Part shown: in pieces, positions 24,949-32,567 of the stretch | Position numbering within the stretch: the first letter of the stretch is position 1 | Layout: the number at the start of each line of letters is the position of its first letter | Source of the DNA: Saprospiraceae bacterium | Lineage (GTDB): Bacteria; Bacteroidota; Bacteroidia; Chitinophagales; Saprospiraceae | NCBI GenBank assembly: GCA_013001975.1 | Contig: JABDKX010000162.1 | Span: 24,060 to 88,059 of the forward strand | Length of the DNA stretch: 64,000 nt | Reading direction: 5' to 3' | Position numbers and translations under genes: made by a program | The notes under the pieces: model-generated | Told to the model about the DNA's origin: nothing | Seen by the model: only the letters and a program-made list of their open reading frames with translations | Database searches by the model: none

Positions 24949-27900
24949 ATGCTCAAGCACCTATTACGTATATGGTTTTTTATATTCAGTATTTTTTGCT
25001 TAACAACATGTTTATTAAGTCAAAACTGCAATCTCCCAGTATTATCTAATATTTCTAAGCCTAGTACATCAGGTTTTTCAATATCCTGGATAGATTTTAA
25101 TGTAGAATCCGAATATTTTGAAATTGAATACGGTGAAAAGGGGTTCACACGAACTCAAGAAGCTAATATCAGTGACATACTCAATTCTAGCTATGATTTT
25201 ACTGGTTTACAATCAGGAACAACATACGAGATCTATATAAGAACAGTTTGCAGTCTTGATGATAAAAGCGCATGGAATGGTCCGTACTTTTACAATACAG
25301 TTATTGACAATACGAATAGTTGTCCAATATCATTAAGCATCACAGATAATAATTGTCCTGTGAATGATTTGTATTTATTGGAAATAAGTGATTATCCTAA
25401 TAAAATTTTAGGCACAAATATAAATTTGGAGAATGTACTTATTTCGATTGCGCATTCTTGGCCTCCTGATTTAAAATTAACACTTATATCACCTTCAGGT
25501 AAATCAGCTTTGCTGTCAGCTCATAACGGGAACGGAATTGACAATTATGGAAGTGCAACTGACCCGTGCATCAGTACTGCTAACTTTAATGACAAAGCTT
25601 GTGTAAGTATAGATAATTTTCCTCCCCCATTTATTGGTAGCTTTAATGCAGAGGAAGAACTTTCCGTAGCTTTTGAGGGTGAAACTGTCAATGGTATTTG
25701 GCAGCTCGCCATATGCGATAGAGCAGATGGCGATGTTGGCAGATTAAACAATTTCCAACTTAATTTTTCAGAAGAGACTTGTCAAATTCCACAGGATTTT
25801 ATTTTATATGACATCGATGGCACAACCGTGACTTTTATATGGAAACACTTTGATAATTGCAATAATTTAACTTTGACATACAACGAAATTAATGCACCAC
25901 CAGAGGAAGTTTTTATTGATGTCATTGAATGTACAAAAGAAATATTTATAGCAAAAAATCTTAAACCCTCAACTGAGTACATTCTATCAATAAGCACAGA
26001 ATGTTTTGGTGCTATAGAATCGGCTTCTTTGTGTGATATTTTATTTACAACTTCATGTAGCGATAATTCAGCATTTGAATATTTTGATGAAGCCCAAGTT
26101 TGTTTTTCTAATTGCGACTCAATCTGTATAATAGATGGTATTTGGAAAAATGAATCAAATGATAACAGACAATGGGCATTAACAAATCAAAGCAGCAATT
26201 CTGAATTTACTGGTCCGAAGGGAGACAAGAATAATTATGGCAATTATGTTTTCGTTGAATCATCTTTAAACTGTCAAATATCTGAGAATGCAAGTTTGAT
26301 CAGTGATTGCCTTTCTATTGAAAGTACATCTGACTGTTCTGTTTCATTTTATTATAACATGTTTGGGCTGGAAGTAGCTAGTTTAAAATTACAACTAAGT
26401 CAAGATGAAAAAAATTGGAATACTATTTGGGAACAAGTGGGGAATCAAGGAGATACATGGCTGTTTGAGACTGTTTCAATACAAAACAAATTAGATTTTG
26501 CCCAATTAAGATTTGTCGCTGAAATATTACCTGGATCAACTGCTGGAGATATTGCTTTAGATCATATTAAATTATACAATGCCAAGCCGATTGCACTTAA
26601 TGCATATTATTTCGATAACGATTTAGATGGATTTGGCACTAAAGATTCCGTGGCTTTCTTTTGTTCAGACTTGGACATAGCCGGCTATTCTAGCAATGAT
26701 TTAGATTGTGATGACAATAATAATATGATACATCCAAATGCGCAAGAAGTAGCTTGCAATCTGATAGATGAAAATTGTAACGGTGCCATAGACGATTTTC
26801 AATCTGAAGATATTTTTTATCAAATTATAAATATACAAGACGAAATTTGTAAAGGACAGAAAAATGGAGAAGCTGAAATTGTAGCGACTAATGGAAATGG
26901 TCCTTTTACCTATTTATGGTCAGAAGGTACAAGCAATTCGTTATTACAAAATGTTGAATCAGGAATATATTATTGCACCATAACCGCCAGCGATGGATGC
27001 CAGATTACCACCGAACCGATTATAATCGGATTTGAAGATATCTTAGTTTATAATGTCAGCAGTTTGGAAAGCAGCAGTTGCAAAGGAGCAGATGATGGCG
27101 CCATTTCTATAAATATAGCTGGAGGTGTTCCCCCATATGAAGTCATTTGGTCTAATGGAGATGTTGGAGAGCAAGTTGAAGCATTAGGTATAGGCGAATA
27201 CCGAGCAACAATTACTGGATCCAATGGATGTCAAGTTGTGACAAACCCTATTGAAGTGACGGGTGCACAAATATTGACAACAGGCGTCGTAACAAAAAAT
27301 GACATAGACTGTTTCGGAGAACGTACTGGGTCAATACAATTAGGCATTCTGGGAGGACAAAGTCCTTATAAAATAGCTTGGAATACTGGAGATGCAAATA
27401 GTTTTATTTCCAATCTGACAGCTGGCAACTATAGTGTAACCATAACAGATAAAAATAATTGCTCAAGATCCATTGAGAATATCGAAATCAGCGAACCTGA
27501 AATATTAAGTGCATTTGTGAATAATTTAGATAATGTGACTTGCTATGGCGGCACAAATGGATTAATTGATATCAATATTAATGGTGGTACTCCACCCTAT
27601 TCATATATTTGGTCTCACGGTGCATTTTCTCAAGATATCTTTAACCTAAAAGCTGGACAATACAATGTGACAATCAGTGATTTCAATGCTTGTAATACCG
27701 TTATTGATAATATTGAAATTACCGAACCTGAAATGTTCAGTATTACATTAGACAGTATCAAAGGCGTCAAATGTATTGGAAATAATACAGGTTATATTGG
27801 CATAAAAACTGAAGGAGGTACACAACCTTATATTTATAATTGGAGTAATTCTGATGGTACAAATAGCAGTAGTCCCAAGATTCAAGATTTACTACCTGGT

Positions 27901-28950
27901 CAATATTTTGTCACAATTGTTGATGCATTTGGTTGTAAATCATTGCCAGAAAAATTTGAAGTGGTCAATGAAAATATTCCTATAAACATGAGTCTTATTT
28001 TAGATAAGGAGTTAGCGTGTTTTAATGATTCAACAGCTTCAATAATTGTTTTGAGTGAAAGCAATGACTTCCCCTTAGATTATAATTGGAGTGCTGGAGC
28101 TAAACATGTTAAAAACACAATATCTGATACCTTATTTAATCTTATCTCCGGAAATTATAATGTGACTATTACAGACAACAGTGGTTGTGTTGGTATTTCT
28201 GATTCTTTAACAATTAATAATCCTGAAGAAATAACTTACGATTTAAACGAGATTACCCAAATTCAATGTTTTGGAGAAGGAAATGGAGCCATAGATCTGA
28301 ATATTCAAGGAGGCACAGGTGACTTAATGGTATTATGGAGCAATTCGGAATCTACAGAAGATATAGATATGCTTTCAGAAGGAAATTATTCATGTCTTAT
28401 AAATGACGAAAATGGATGTTCAATTAAAACTGAAGAATTTACCATTTCAAATCCTCCCGAATTGATTTTAGATGCTGAAATTGAGCATGTGAATGAAAAT
28501 GAGAACGGGAGTATCATTTTAAATATTGAAGGCGGTGTAACACCTTATAACATTTTATGGGCACCTCCTTTCGAAAACAATAATGCACCAGAAATTTCAG
28601 ATTTAGCCATTGGAAATTATCATGTTACAATTACAGATTTTAATGGCTGCGAAGTTGATACATTCTTAACGGTCACATTTATAAGTTCCAATAATAGTTT
28701 GGGAAAACAACACATAACTATCTTTCCAAATCCTATAAATCAAAATGTAATTTATTTCAACACAGATGGTATTTCTGATTATAAAGTGAATCTTAAAGTT
28801 TATAATTTAAGTGGACAGGTTATGCTAGAGAAAGTTCATTTATTAAAAGACAAATTAAACCTACCGTTGGATTTATCAAATGGCATATATATTCTTGATC
28901 TGGAAAATGCATCTTTTCGAAAGCAATTAAAATTTGCCTTCTTCAATTAA
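24949..28950 (+). CDS. giant T9SS-exported protein: FN3, P-domain, MAM-like, MopE-like, SprB repeats
   Basis: 1333 residues. Signal peptide (1-25); fibronectin type III (~26-115); proprotein-convertase P-domain (~120-270, with ISIAHSWPPDLKLTLISPSG and GIWQLAICDRADGDVG); second FN3 (~277-368); MAM/jelly-roll-like domain (~370-545); MopE-type metal-binding segment (YYFDNDLDGFG...DLDCDDNN, ~550-615); eight SprB-type repeats of ~75-80 residues (~620-1240), each with GGxxPYxxxWSxG and GxYxVTIxDxxGC; T9SS type A sorting tail (~1248-1333, ITIFPNP...GIYILDL). No protease catalytic domain accompanies the P-domain. Probable surface adhesin or matrix protein. Its 3' end overlaps the convergent EI24 gene by 24 bases. 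Confidence 0.93.
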   Translation: MLKHLLRIWFFIFSIFCLTTCLLSQNCNLPVLSNISKPSTSGFSISWIDFNVESEYFEIEYGEKGFTRTQEANISDILNSSYDFTGLQSGTTYEIYIRTVCSLDDKSAWNGPYFYNTVIDNTNSCPISLSITDNNCPVNDLYLLEISDYPNKILGTNINLENVLISIAHSWPPDLKLTLISPSGKSALLSAHNGNGIDNYGSATDPCISTANFNDKACVSIDNFPPPFIGSFNAEEELSVAFEGETVNGIWQLAICDRADGDVGRLNNFQLNFSEETCQIPQDFILYDIDGTTVTFIWKHFDNCNNLTLTYNEINAPPEEVFIDVIECTKEIFIAKNLKPSTEYILSISTECFGAIESASLCDILFTTSCSDNSAFEYFDEAQVCFSNCDSICIIDGIWKNESNDNRQWALTNQSSNSEFTGPKGDKNNYGNYVFVESSLNCQISENASLISDCLSIESTSDCSVSFYYNMFGLEVASLKLQLSQDEKNWNTIWEQVGNQGDTWLFETVSIQNKLDFAQLRFVAEILPGSTAGDIALDHIKLYNAKPIALNAYYFDNDLDGFGTKDSVAFFCSDLDIAGYSSNDLDCDDNNNMIHPNAQEVACNLIDENCNGAIDDFQSEDIFYQIINIQDEICKGQKNGEAEIVATNGNGPFTYLWSEGTSNSLLQNVESGIYYCTITASDGCQITTEPIIIGFEDILVYNVSSLESSSCKGADDGAISINIAGGVPPYEVIWSNGDVGEQVEALGIGEYRATITGSNGCQVVTNPIEVTGAQILTTGVVTKNDIDCFGERTGSIQLGILGGQSPYKIAWNTGDANSFISNLTAGNYSVTITDKNNCSRSIENIEISEPEILSAFVNNLDNVTCYGGTNGLIDININGGTPPYSYIWSHGAFSQDIFNLKAGQYNVTISDFNACNTVIDNIEITEPEMFSITLDSIKGVKCIGNNTGYIGIKTEGGTQPYIYNWSNSDGTNSSSPKIQDLLPGQYFVTIVDAFGCKSLPEKFEVVNENIPINMSLILDKELACFNDSTASIIVLSESNDFPLDYNWSAGAKHVKNTISDTLFNLISGNYNVTITDNSGCVGISDSLTINNPEEITYDLNEITQIQCFGEGNGAIDLNIQGGTGDLMVLWSNSESTEDIDMLSEGNYSCLINDENGCSIKTEEFTISNPPELILDAEIEHVNENENGSIILNIEGGVTPYNILWAPPFENNNAPEISDLAIGNYHVTITDFNGCEVDTFLTVTFISSNNSLGKQHITIFPNPINQNVIYFNTDGISDYKVNLKVYNLSGQVMLEKVHLLKDKLNLPLDLSNGIYILDLENASFRKQLKFAFFN

Positions 28951-29664
28951 TTTGACGCTCGTAATCGTTCCTGAAATAGTAGCCAATGCGGGTGCTAAAA
29001 TGGCGCCTAATATTGGTATTAAAAAAAGAAATAGAAAGACAAAACCATTTGCCATGGCGAAACCTTTATGCCTTCGTATAAAATTACGTGATTGTCTAAT
29101 CGAGAATCTTCTTTCCATAAAGAAATCAATATTCCCAAAACCTGCATAATAAGATTGAACCATAAAAGTTAGAACGATTGTAAAGATGGCTAAGCCTGGA
29201 ATAAAACTGAAAACGAAGAGAATGGTCAAGAGAAATATTTCTCTGACCAGATTAGATAATGATAATCGCAAACCTCTTACCAAGCTGTATAACTGACCTG
29301 GTTGAGGATCTTTATAGCCATCCCGTAATTTTTCTTCTAACCTTTCTGAAAGCAAACTCATAAAAGGTGCAGTGACAATTAAGATTATGTATTTTAATAC
29401 TAAGAATAGAAGTATCCATAATACCAACTGGGAAGCAATACTTACAATAGAAGATAACCATTCAGGCGGCCCATCTTCAAAAAAGAAATTTAGTATAAAT
29501 TCTCCTGAATTTCCACCAAAGAAATATAAACAACAAGCCAATAAGGAAAAGCAAATTAAACTTACCAAACCAGAAACAAGAAGTAAACGCAAAACCCATG
29601 GATAAAACAAATAAGGAATTGCTTTTAAATATCCTTGAATACCATCAATGAATCCTCTAATCAT
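28927..29664 (-). CDS. EI24/CysZ-like integral membrane protein
   Basis: 245 residues with a short N-terminal amphipathic stretch (MIRGFIDGIQGYLKAI) and about four long hydrophobic segments; SYYAGFGNIDFFMERR and SRNFIRRHKGFAMANGFVFLFLFLIPILGAILAPALATI are the conserved EI24-domain region. CysZ relatives mediate sulfate uptake, but many Bacteroidota EI24 proteins are uncharacterised, so the substrate is uncertain. A good promoter lies at 29700-29728. The 3' end overlaps the giant T9SS gene by 24 bases. Confidence 0.88.
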   Translation of the reverse strand: MIRGFIDGIQGYLKAIPYLFYPWVLRLLLVSGLVSLICFSLLACCLYFFGGNSGEFILNFFFEDGPPEWLSSIVSIASQLVLWILLFLVLKYIILIVTAPFMSLLSERLEEKLRDGYKDPQPGQLYSLVRGLRLSLSNLVREIFLLTILFVFSFIPGLAIFTIVLTFMVQSYYAGFGNIDFFMERRFSIRQSRNFIRRHKGFAMANGFVFLFLFLIPILGAILAPALATISGTITSVKLIEEGKF

Positions 29665-29699
29665 GAAGTGCTGTTGATTACCTGAAATTAAGGACCAAT

Positions 29700-29728
29700 C
29701 AAATATAAGTGTTGAAAAAATATATCAA
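29700..29728 (-). promoter_or_regulatory. promoter of the EI24 gene
   Basis: On the minus strand TTG (29728-29726), an 18-base spacer, then TATATTTG (29707-29700), an exact -7 match. Predicted start about 30 bases before the ATG at 29664. Confidence 0.6.
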
Positions 29729-29753
29729 CAGAATTCGTTTCTAGACGAACCGA

Positions 29754-31136
29754 TTATGCTTTCGGTTTTCTTTTAGTTTTAAACACTTCTACTATTTGCT
29801 TCTCAGTCATGAAACCATAATCTATAAATGTAGACTTGACAAACTTTTTAAGTTCTTGGTATTCTTTACTTCTCTTGTCGGTATGAGCTTTCAAGAATCG
29901 CTTCACGAATTTCATACTCAAATCTTTCAAATCCTGATTGAATTTCTGGTTACTGAATATATCCATGTAAGCAGAGAACGTCTTATTAATCTCAAAGTAT
30001 TCGGTATAATCTGATACCTCAAGGTTGTTTAGAAACTGACTTAATTTTGAAAGTATAGATTTTCTGATTGCCTCATTTTCTAGTGAAAGGCCTTCGTTTT
30101 TATAGTAAAATTCTCTCGCAGCTAAAATAGCGTCATCATGAATATAGCCTACATTGTTTACTTTATCAATCATATTGAAATAAGCGGTAATGTTATCATC
30201 TAATGATCTGCTTATTGCATCCGAAATTCTTTTCTCTGATTCAATAGAAATTCCTTTTTGTGTGACAGAAAACTCATTGTAAAAGTTAAAAAACTTTTCA
30301 TTTGCGTTTTCAAGGTTATTTCGCATAGCCGTCAATCCAGCAAGTAATGATGCTTTACCTTCTTTATCCAAATCATAGTATAGTGCAGTAATAATATTCA
30401 ATTCAAAATATGCATCATGCTTTTGGAAATCTTTTTGATCCAACATTTTCTTAATTGCTGGCGTCATACTTTCATTATTATATTCTGACTTTGCTCTATA
30501 TATTAGAAAGTCCTTGATAGAGTCTGCTTCAAGTTGTAATTCAGATACTGTCTCAGGGAAGCTTGCTGTTTGGAAATTCAAACTTTGAAATTGCTTTCGA
30601 TACTTAACGAGAGCAGTATTTCTGAGTTTAATGTCTAAGTACTTATGCAGCTTCTGACTTTGCAAAAACGTTTTTACTCTTTTATTAGTCACATTTTCAA
30701 TAATATTAGTGATCCAAATATCACTACTCAATGAAAATCCTATTTGAATAGATTGACCAACACGTTGCTTTATTTGTTCAAAGTTTGAAGAGTTAATTAT
30801 AAACTCTAAAACGTCAGAAAAGTGTTGTTGAGGTCTATAGTATTTTATATTGCTGTTGACACGGCCTCTTAAAACAGAATAACCTAAAACTTTAGGAAGA
30901 TAAAGACCTTCAAACTGATCATCTAATAAGTAATTTTCAAGCGCTATTAATTGTAAAGGACTTTCATTTGCTACTTGCTCATAAACTTCATGGATTGCAT
31001 GTTCAAACTTAGCAACTAGGGCTTTATATTCTTCATCTCCTTCTTCATCTAAATATAATTTTAATTCTTCAGAGAGTTGAATGCTCGATTTGATATTATC
31101 AAGCACTGTCATGTATTTTTTATTTAAATCAACCAT
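29754..31136 (-). CDS. large helical protein of unknown function
   Basis: 460 residues, cytoplasmic by lack of signal or membrane segments, helical throughout, with acidic N-terminal segment (LDEEGDEEYKALVAKFEHAIHEVYEQ) and a basic C-terminus (KTKRKPKA). A conserved-looking block EGLYLPKVLGYSVLRG follows near residue 75. I do not recognise a family. The layout suggests a HEAT/alpha-helical scaffold. It is preceded by the rpsP terminator and followed by the EI24 gene with its own promoter, so it is likely monocistronic. Confidence 0.7.
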   Translation of the reverse strand: MVDLNKKYMTVLDNIKSSIQLSEELKLYLDEEGDEEYKALVAKFEHAIHEVYEQVANESPLQLIALENYLLDDQFEGLYLPKVLGYSVLRGRVNSNIKYYRPQQHFSDVLEFIINSSNFEQIKQRVGQSIQIGFSLSSDIWITNIIENVTNKRVKTFLQSQKLHKYLDIKLRNTALVKYRKQFQSLNFQTASFPETVSELQLEADSIKDFLIYRAKSEYNNESMTPAIKKMLDQKDFQKHDAYFELNIITALYYDLDKEGKASLLAGLTAMRNNLENANEKFFNFYNEFSVTQKGISIESEKRISDAISRSLDDNITAYFNMIDKVNNVGYIHDDAILAAREFYYKNEGLSLENEAIRKSILSKLSQFLNNLEVSDYTEYFEINKTFSAYMDIFSNQKFNQDLKDLSMKFVKRFLKAHTDKRSKEYQELKKFVKSTFIDYGFMTEKQIVEVFKTKRKPKA

Positions 31137-31167
31137 TTTATATTAATATCTATAGATTTAATAAATG

Positions 31168-31207
31168 AAAACCTAGTAAAACATCAGTTTTACTAGGTTT
31201 TTTTTTT
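31168..31207 (-). terminator. rpsP terminator
   Basis: A long perfect inverted repeat, AAAACCTAGTAAAAC (31168-31182) and its complement (31187-31201), with a 4-base loop, lies between rpsP and the next minus-strand gene. U-tracts occur on both strands; the plus-strand run is longer, but the only transcription entering it from a gene is from rpsP. Confidence 0.85.
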
Positions 31208-31264
31208 CTCGTAAATGTTAAATCAGCTATATCGGTGTCGCTAATATAGTGATTCTTTATCAGA

Positions 31265-32254
31265 TTAAGATACTTCTTTTCCTCCGTCTAATTCGTCTTG
31301 CCATTTTTTCAATGCATCCCAATCTCCTTTTGCAGCCATTTCTGCTTGTTTCGGCCAAGTTGTAGGCTCATGACCACCAAAGTTACCTTCAGCAGCATCT
31401 AAGATTGCTTTAACATCTTCAGGCGTTTTACCTGCTAAGTCAGCAAAAGATCCTATGCCGTTGCTGTTTAAAGCTTTAGCAATAGCAGGTCCTATGCCTT
31501 CTATTTTTGTCAAATCATCTGAATCAGCAGCTGCTTCTTCTTTTGCTGGAGCAGCTTCTTCCTTCACTTCTTCTTTGGCTGGTGCTTCTTCAGCTACTGC
31601 AGGTGTTTCTTCTGCAGCTGGAGCTTCTGCTTCTGTAGGTGTTTCTTCTGATGCTGGAGCTTCTGCTTCTGTAGGTGTTTCTTCTGATGCTGGAGCTTCT
31701 GCTTCTGTAGGTGTTTCTTCTGCTGCTGGAGCTTCTGCTTCTGCGGGTGTTTCTTCCGTAGCTGGAGCATCTTCTCCTGTAGCTTCTTCGCCACCTTCCC
31801 TAAATGCATCTCCTGCTTCTTTATCTACAATTTTCTTCTTCGGCTTGATTTCGCCAGATACCATTTTCCAGAATTCCTCTCTTTCTTTTTTCGTTTGCTC
31901 TACTCTATCTGCAATCTTAGCTTCTTTGAGTTCTATCCACTCATTGTACATTTCCATTGCTTTTTCCTCAGTCAATGCACCTTTTGCAACACCTCTCATC
32001 AAGTGTTTTCTGTAGTAAACGCCTTTGAATTTAAGCAATGCTCTTACTGTATCAGTAGGTTGAGCACCCTTGTTAATCCAAGTAAAGGCTTTATCTCTGT
32101 CTAATTCTATTGTTGCGGGAACGGTCATAGGATTGTAGCTTCCTATGTTTTCAATAAATTTACCATCTCTTGGAGCTCTTGCATCTGCAATTACAATATG
32201 GTAAAAAGGTCTTTTCTTACGACCACGTCTTGCGAGTCTAATTTTTACTGGCAT
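31265..32254 (-). CDS. rpsP: ribosomal protein S16 with repeat linker and C-terminal HhH domain
   Basis: 329 residues, against ~80-180 for ordinary S16. Residues 1-~85 are S16 ([44 protein letters not shown]). A helical extension (~95-160) follows, then five 12-residue repeats of [12 protein letters not shown] type (165-225), an acidic Ala/Glu/Lys linker, a helix-hairpin-helix ([17 protein letters not shown], ~246-262), and a terminal [22 protein letters not shown] segment. The S16 core stabilises the 30S subunit; the tail would project from it. Similar HhH tails occur on other Bacteroidota ribosomal proteins as far as I recall. The tail could bind RNA or another protein; unknown. Confidence 0.95.
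   Translation of the reverse strand: MPVKIRLARRGRKKRPFYHIVIADARAPRDGKFIENIGSYNPMTVPATIELDRDKAFTWINKGAQPTDTVRALLKFKGVYYRKHLMRGVAKGALTEEKAMEMYNEWIELKEAKIADRVEQTKKEREEFWKMVSGEIKPKKKIVDKEAGDAFREGGEEATGEDAPATEETPAEAEAPAAEETPTEAEAPASEETPTEAEAPASEETPTEAEAPAAEETPAVAEEAPAKEEVKEEAAPAKEEAAADSDDLTKIEGIGPAIAKALNSNGIGSFADLAGKTPEDVKAILDAAEGNFGGHEPTTWPKQAEMAAKGDWDALKKWQDELDGGKEVS
31580..31762 (-). repeat. 36-bp coding tandem repeat in rpsP
   Basis: About five head-to-tail copies of a 36-base unit (12 codons), the three central ones nearly identical at DNA level. The similarity at DNA level points to recent slippage or unequal exchange, so the copy number should vary between strains. Confidence 0.9.
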
Positions 32255-32270
32255 TTTGTTAATATTTTAT

Positions 32271-32313
32271 GGTTAAGCCAACCCTGATTAACCCGCTTAT
32301 CGAGCATCAGGTT
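32271..32313 (-). promoter_or_regulatory. rpsP mRNA leader with two mutually exclusive hairpins
   Basis: Stem A pairs AACCTGAT (32313-32306) with ATCAGGGTT (32288-32280, one bulged base). Stem B pairs GGTTAA (32293-32288) with TTAACC (32276-32271). They share the base at the 32288 junction, so only one fits fully. The leader lies between the promoter at 32323-32354 and the rpsP ATG at 32254. Confidence 0.45.
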
Positions 32314-32322
32314 TTAACGGCG

Positions 32323-32354
32323 CAAATATATGATAAAGTTTTCCAATTATTCAA
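32323..32354 (-). promoter_or_regulatory. rpsP: rpsP promoter
   Basis: On the minus strand TTG (32354-32352), a 21-base spacer and TATATTTG (32330-32323), an exact -7 element followed by CGCC. Predicted start near 32317, giving a leader of about 60 nt. Confidence 0.65.
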
Positions 32355-32567
32355 GGGGATTTTTAAGAATTTTAAATAAAGAAAAAGTCCTTATAGTTCT
32401 ATATAATCATATTGGGTTCTAAAAGATGATAAATTATTAAAATATGGCTTTGCATATTCAGCAAAAGGTAATAATTCAGTAGCTTCGTTGTTTCAATAAA
32501 TAGACGAATTATCGCAAAATCAGTAAAAGCCAAAACTTCAAAAAAGGTTAAGAAAGTAACGCCTCTT

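Noticed and set aside
29734..29749. Small hairpin TTCGT...ACGAA after the 460-residue gene
   Set aside because: Only five base pairs and no U-tract; not a convincing terminator.
31580..31762. Repeats of 36 bases that could suggest a CRISPR array
   Set aside because: The units are contiguous without spacers and encode in-frame protein repeats in rpsP.
31455..32015. 186-residue open frame on the plus strand opposite rpsP
   Set aside because: Its Ser/Ala-rich sequence is only the antisense reading of the rpsP repeat and linker codons.
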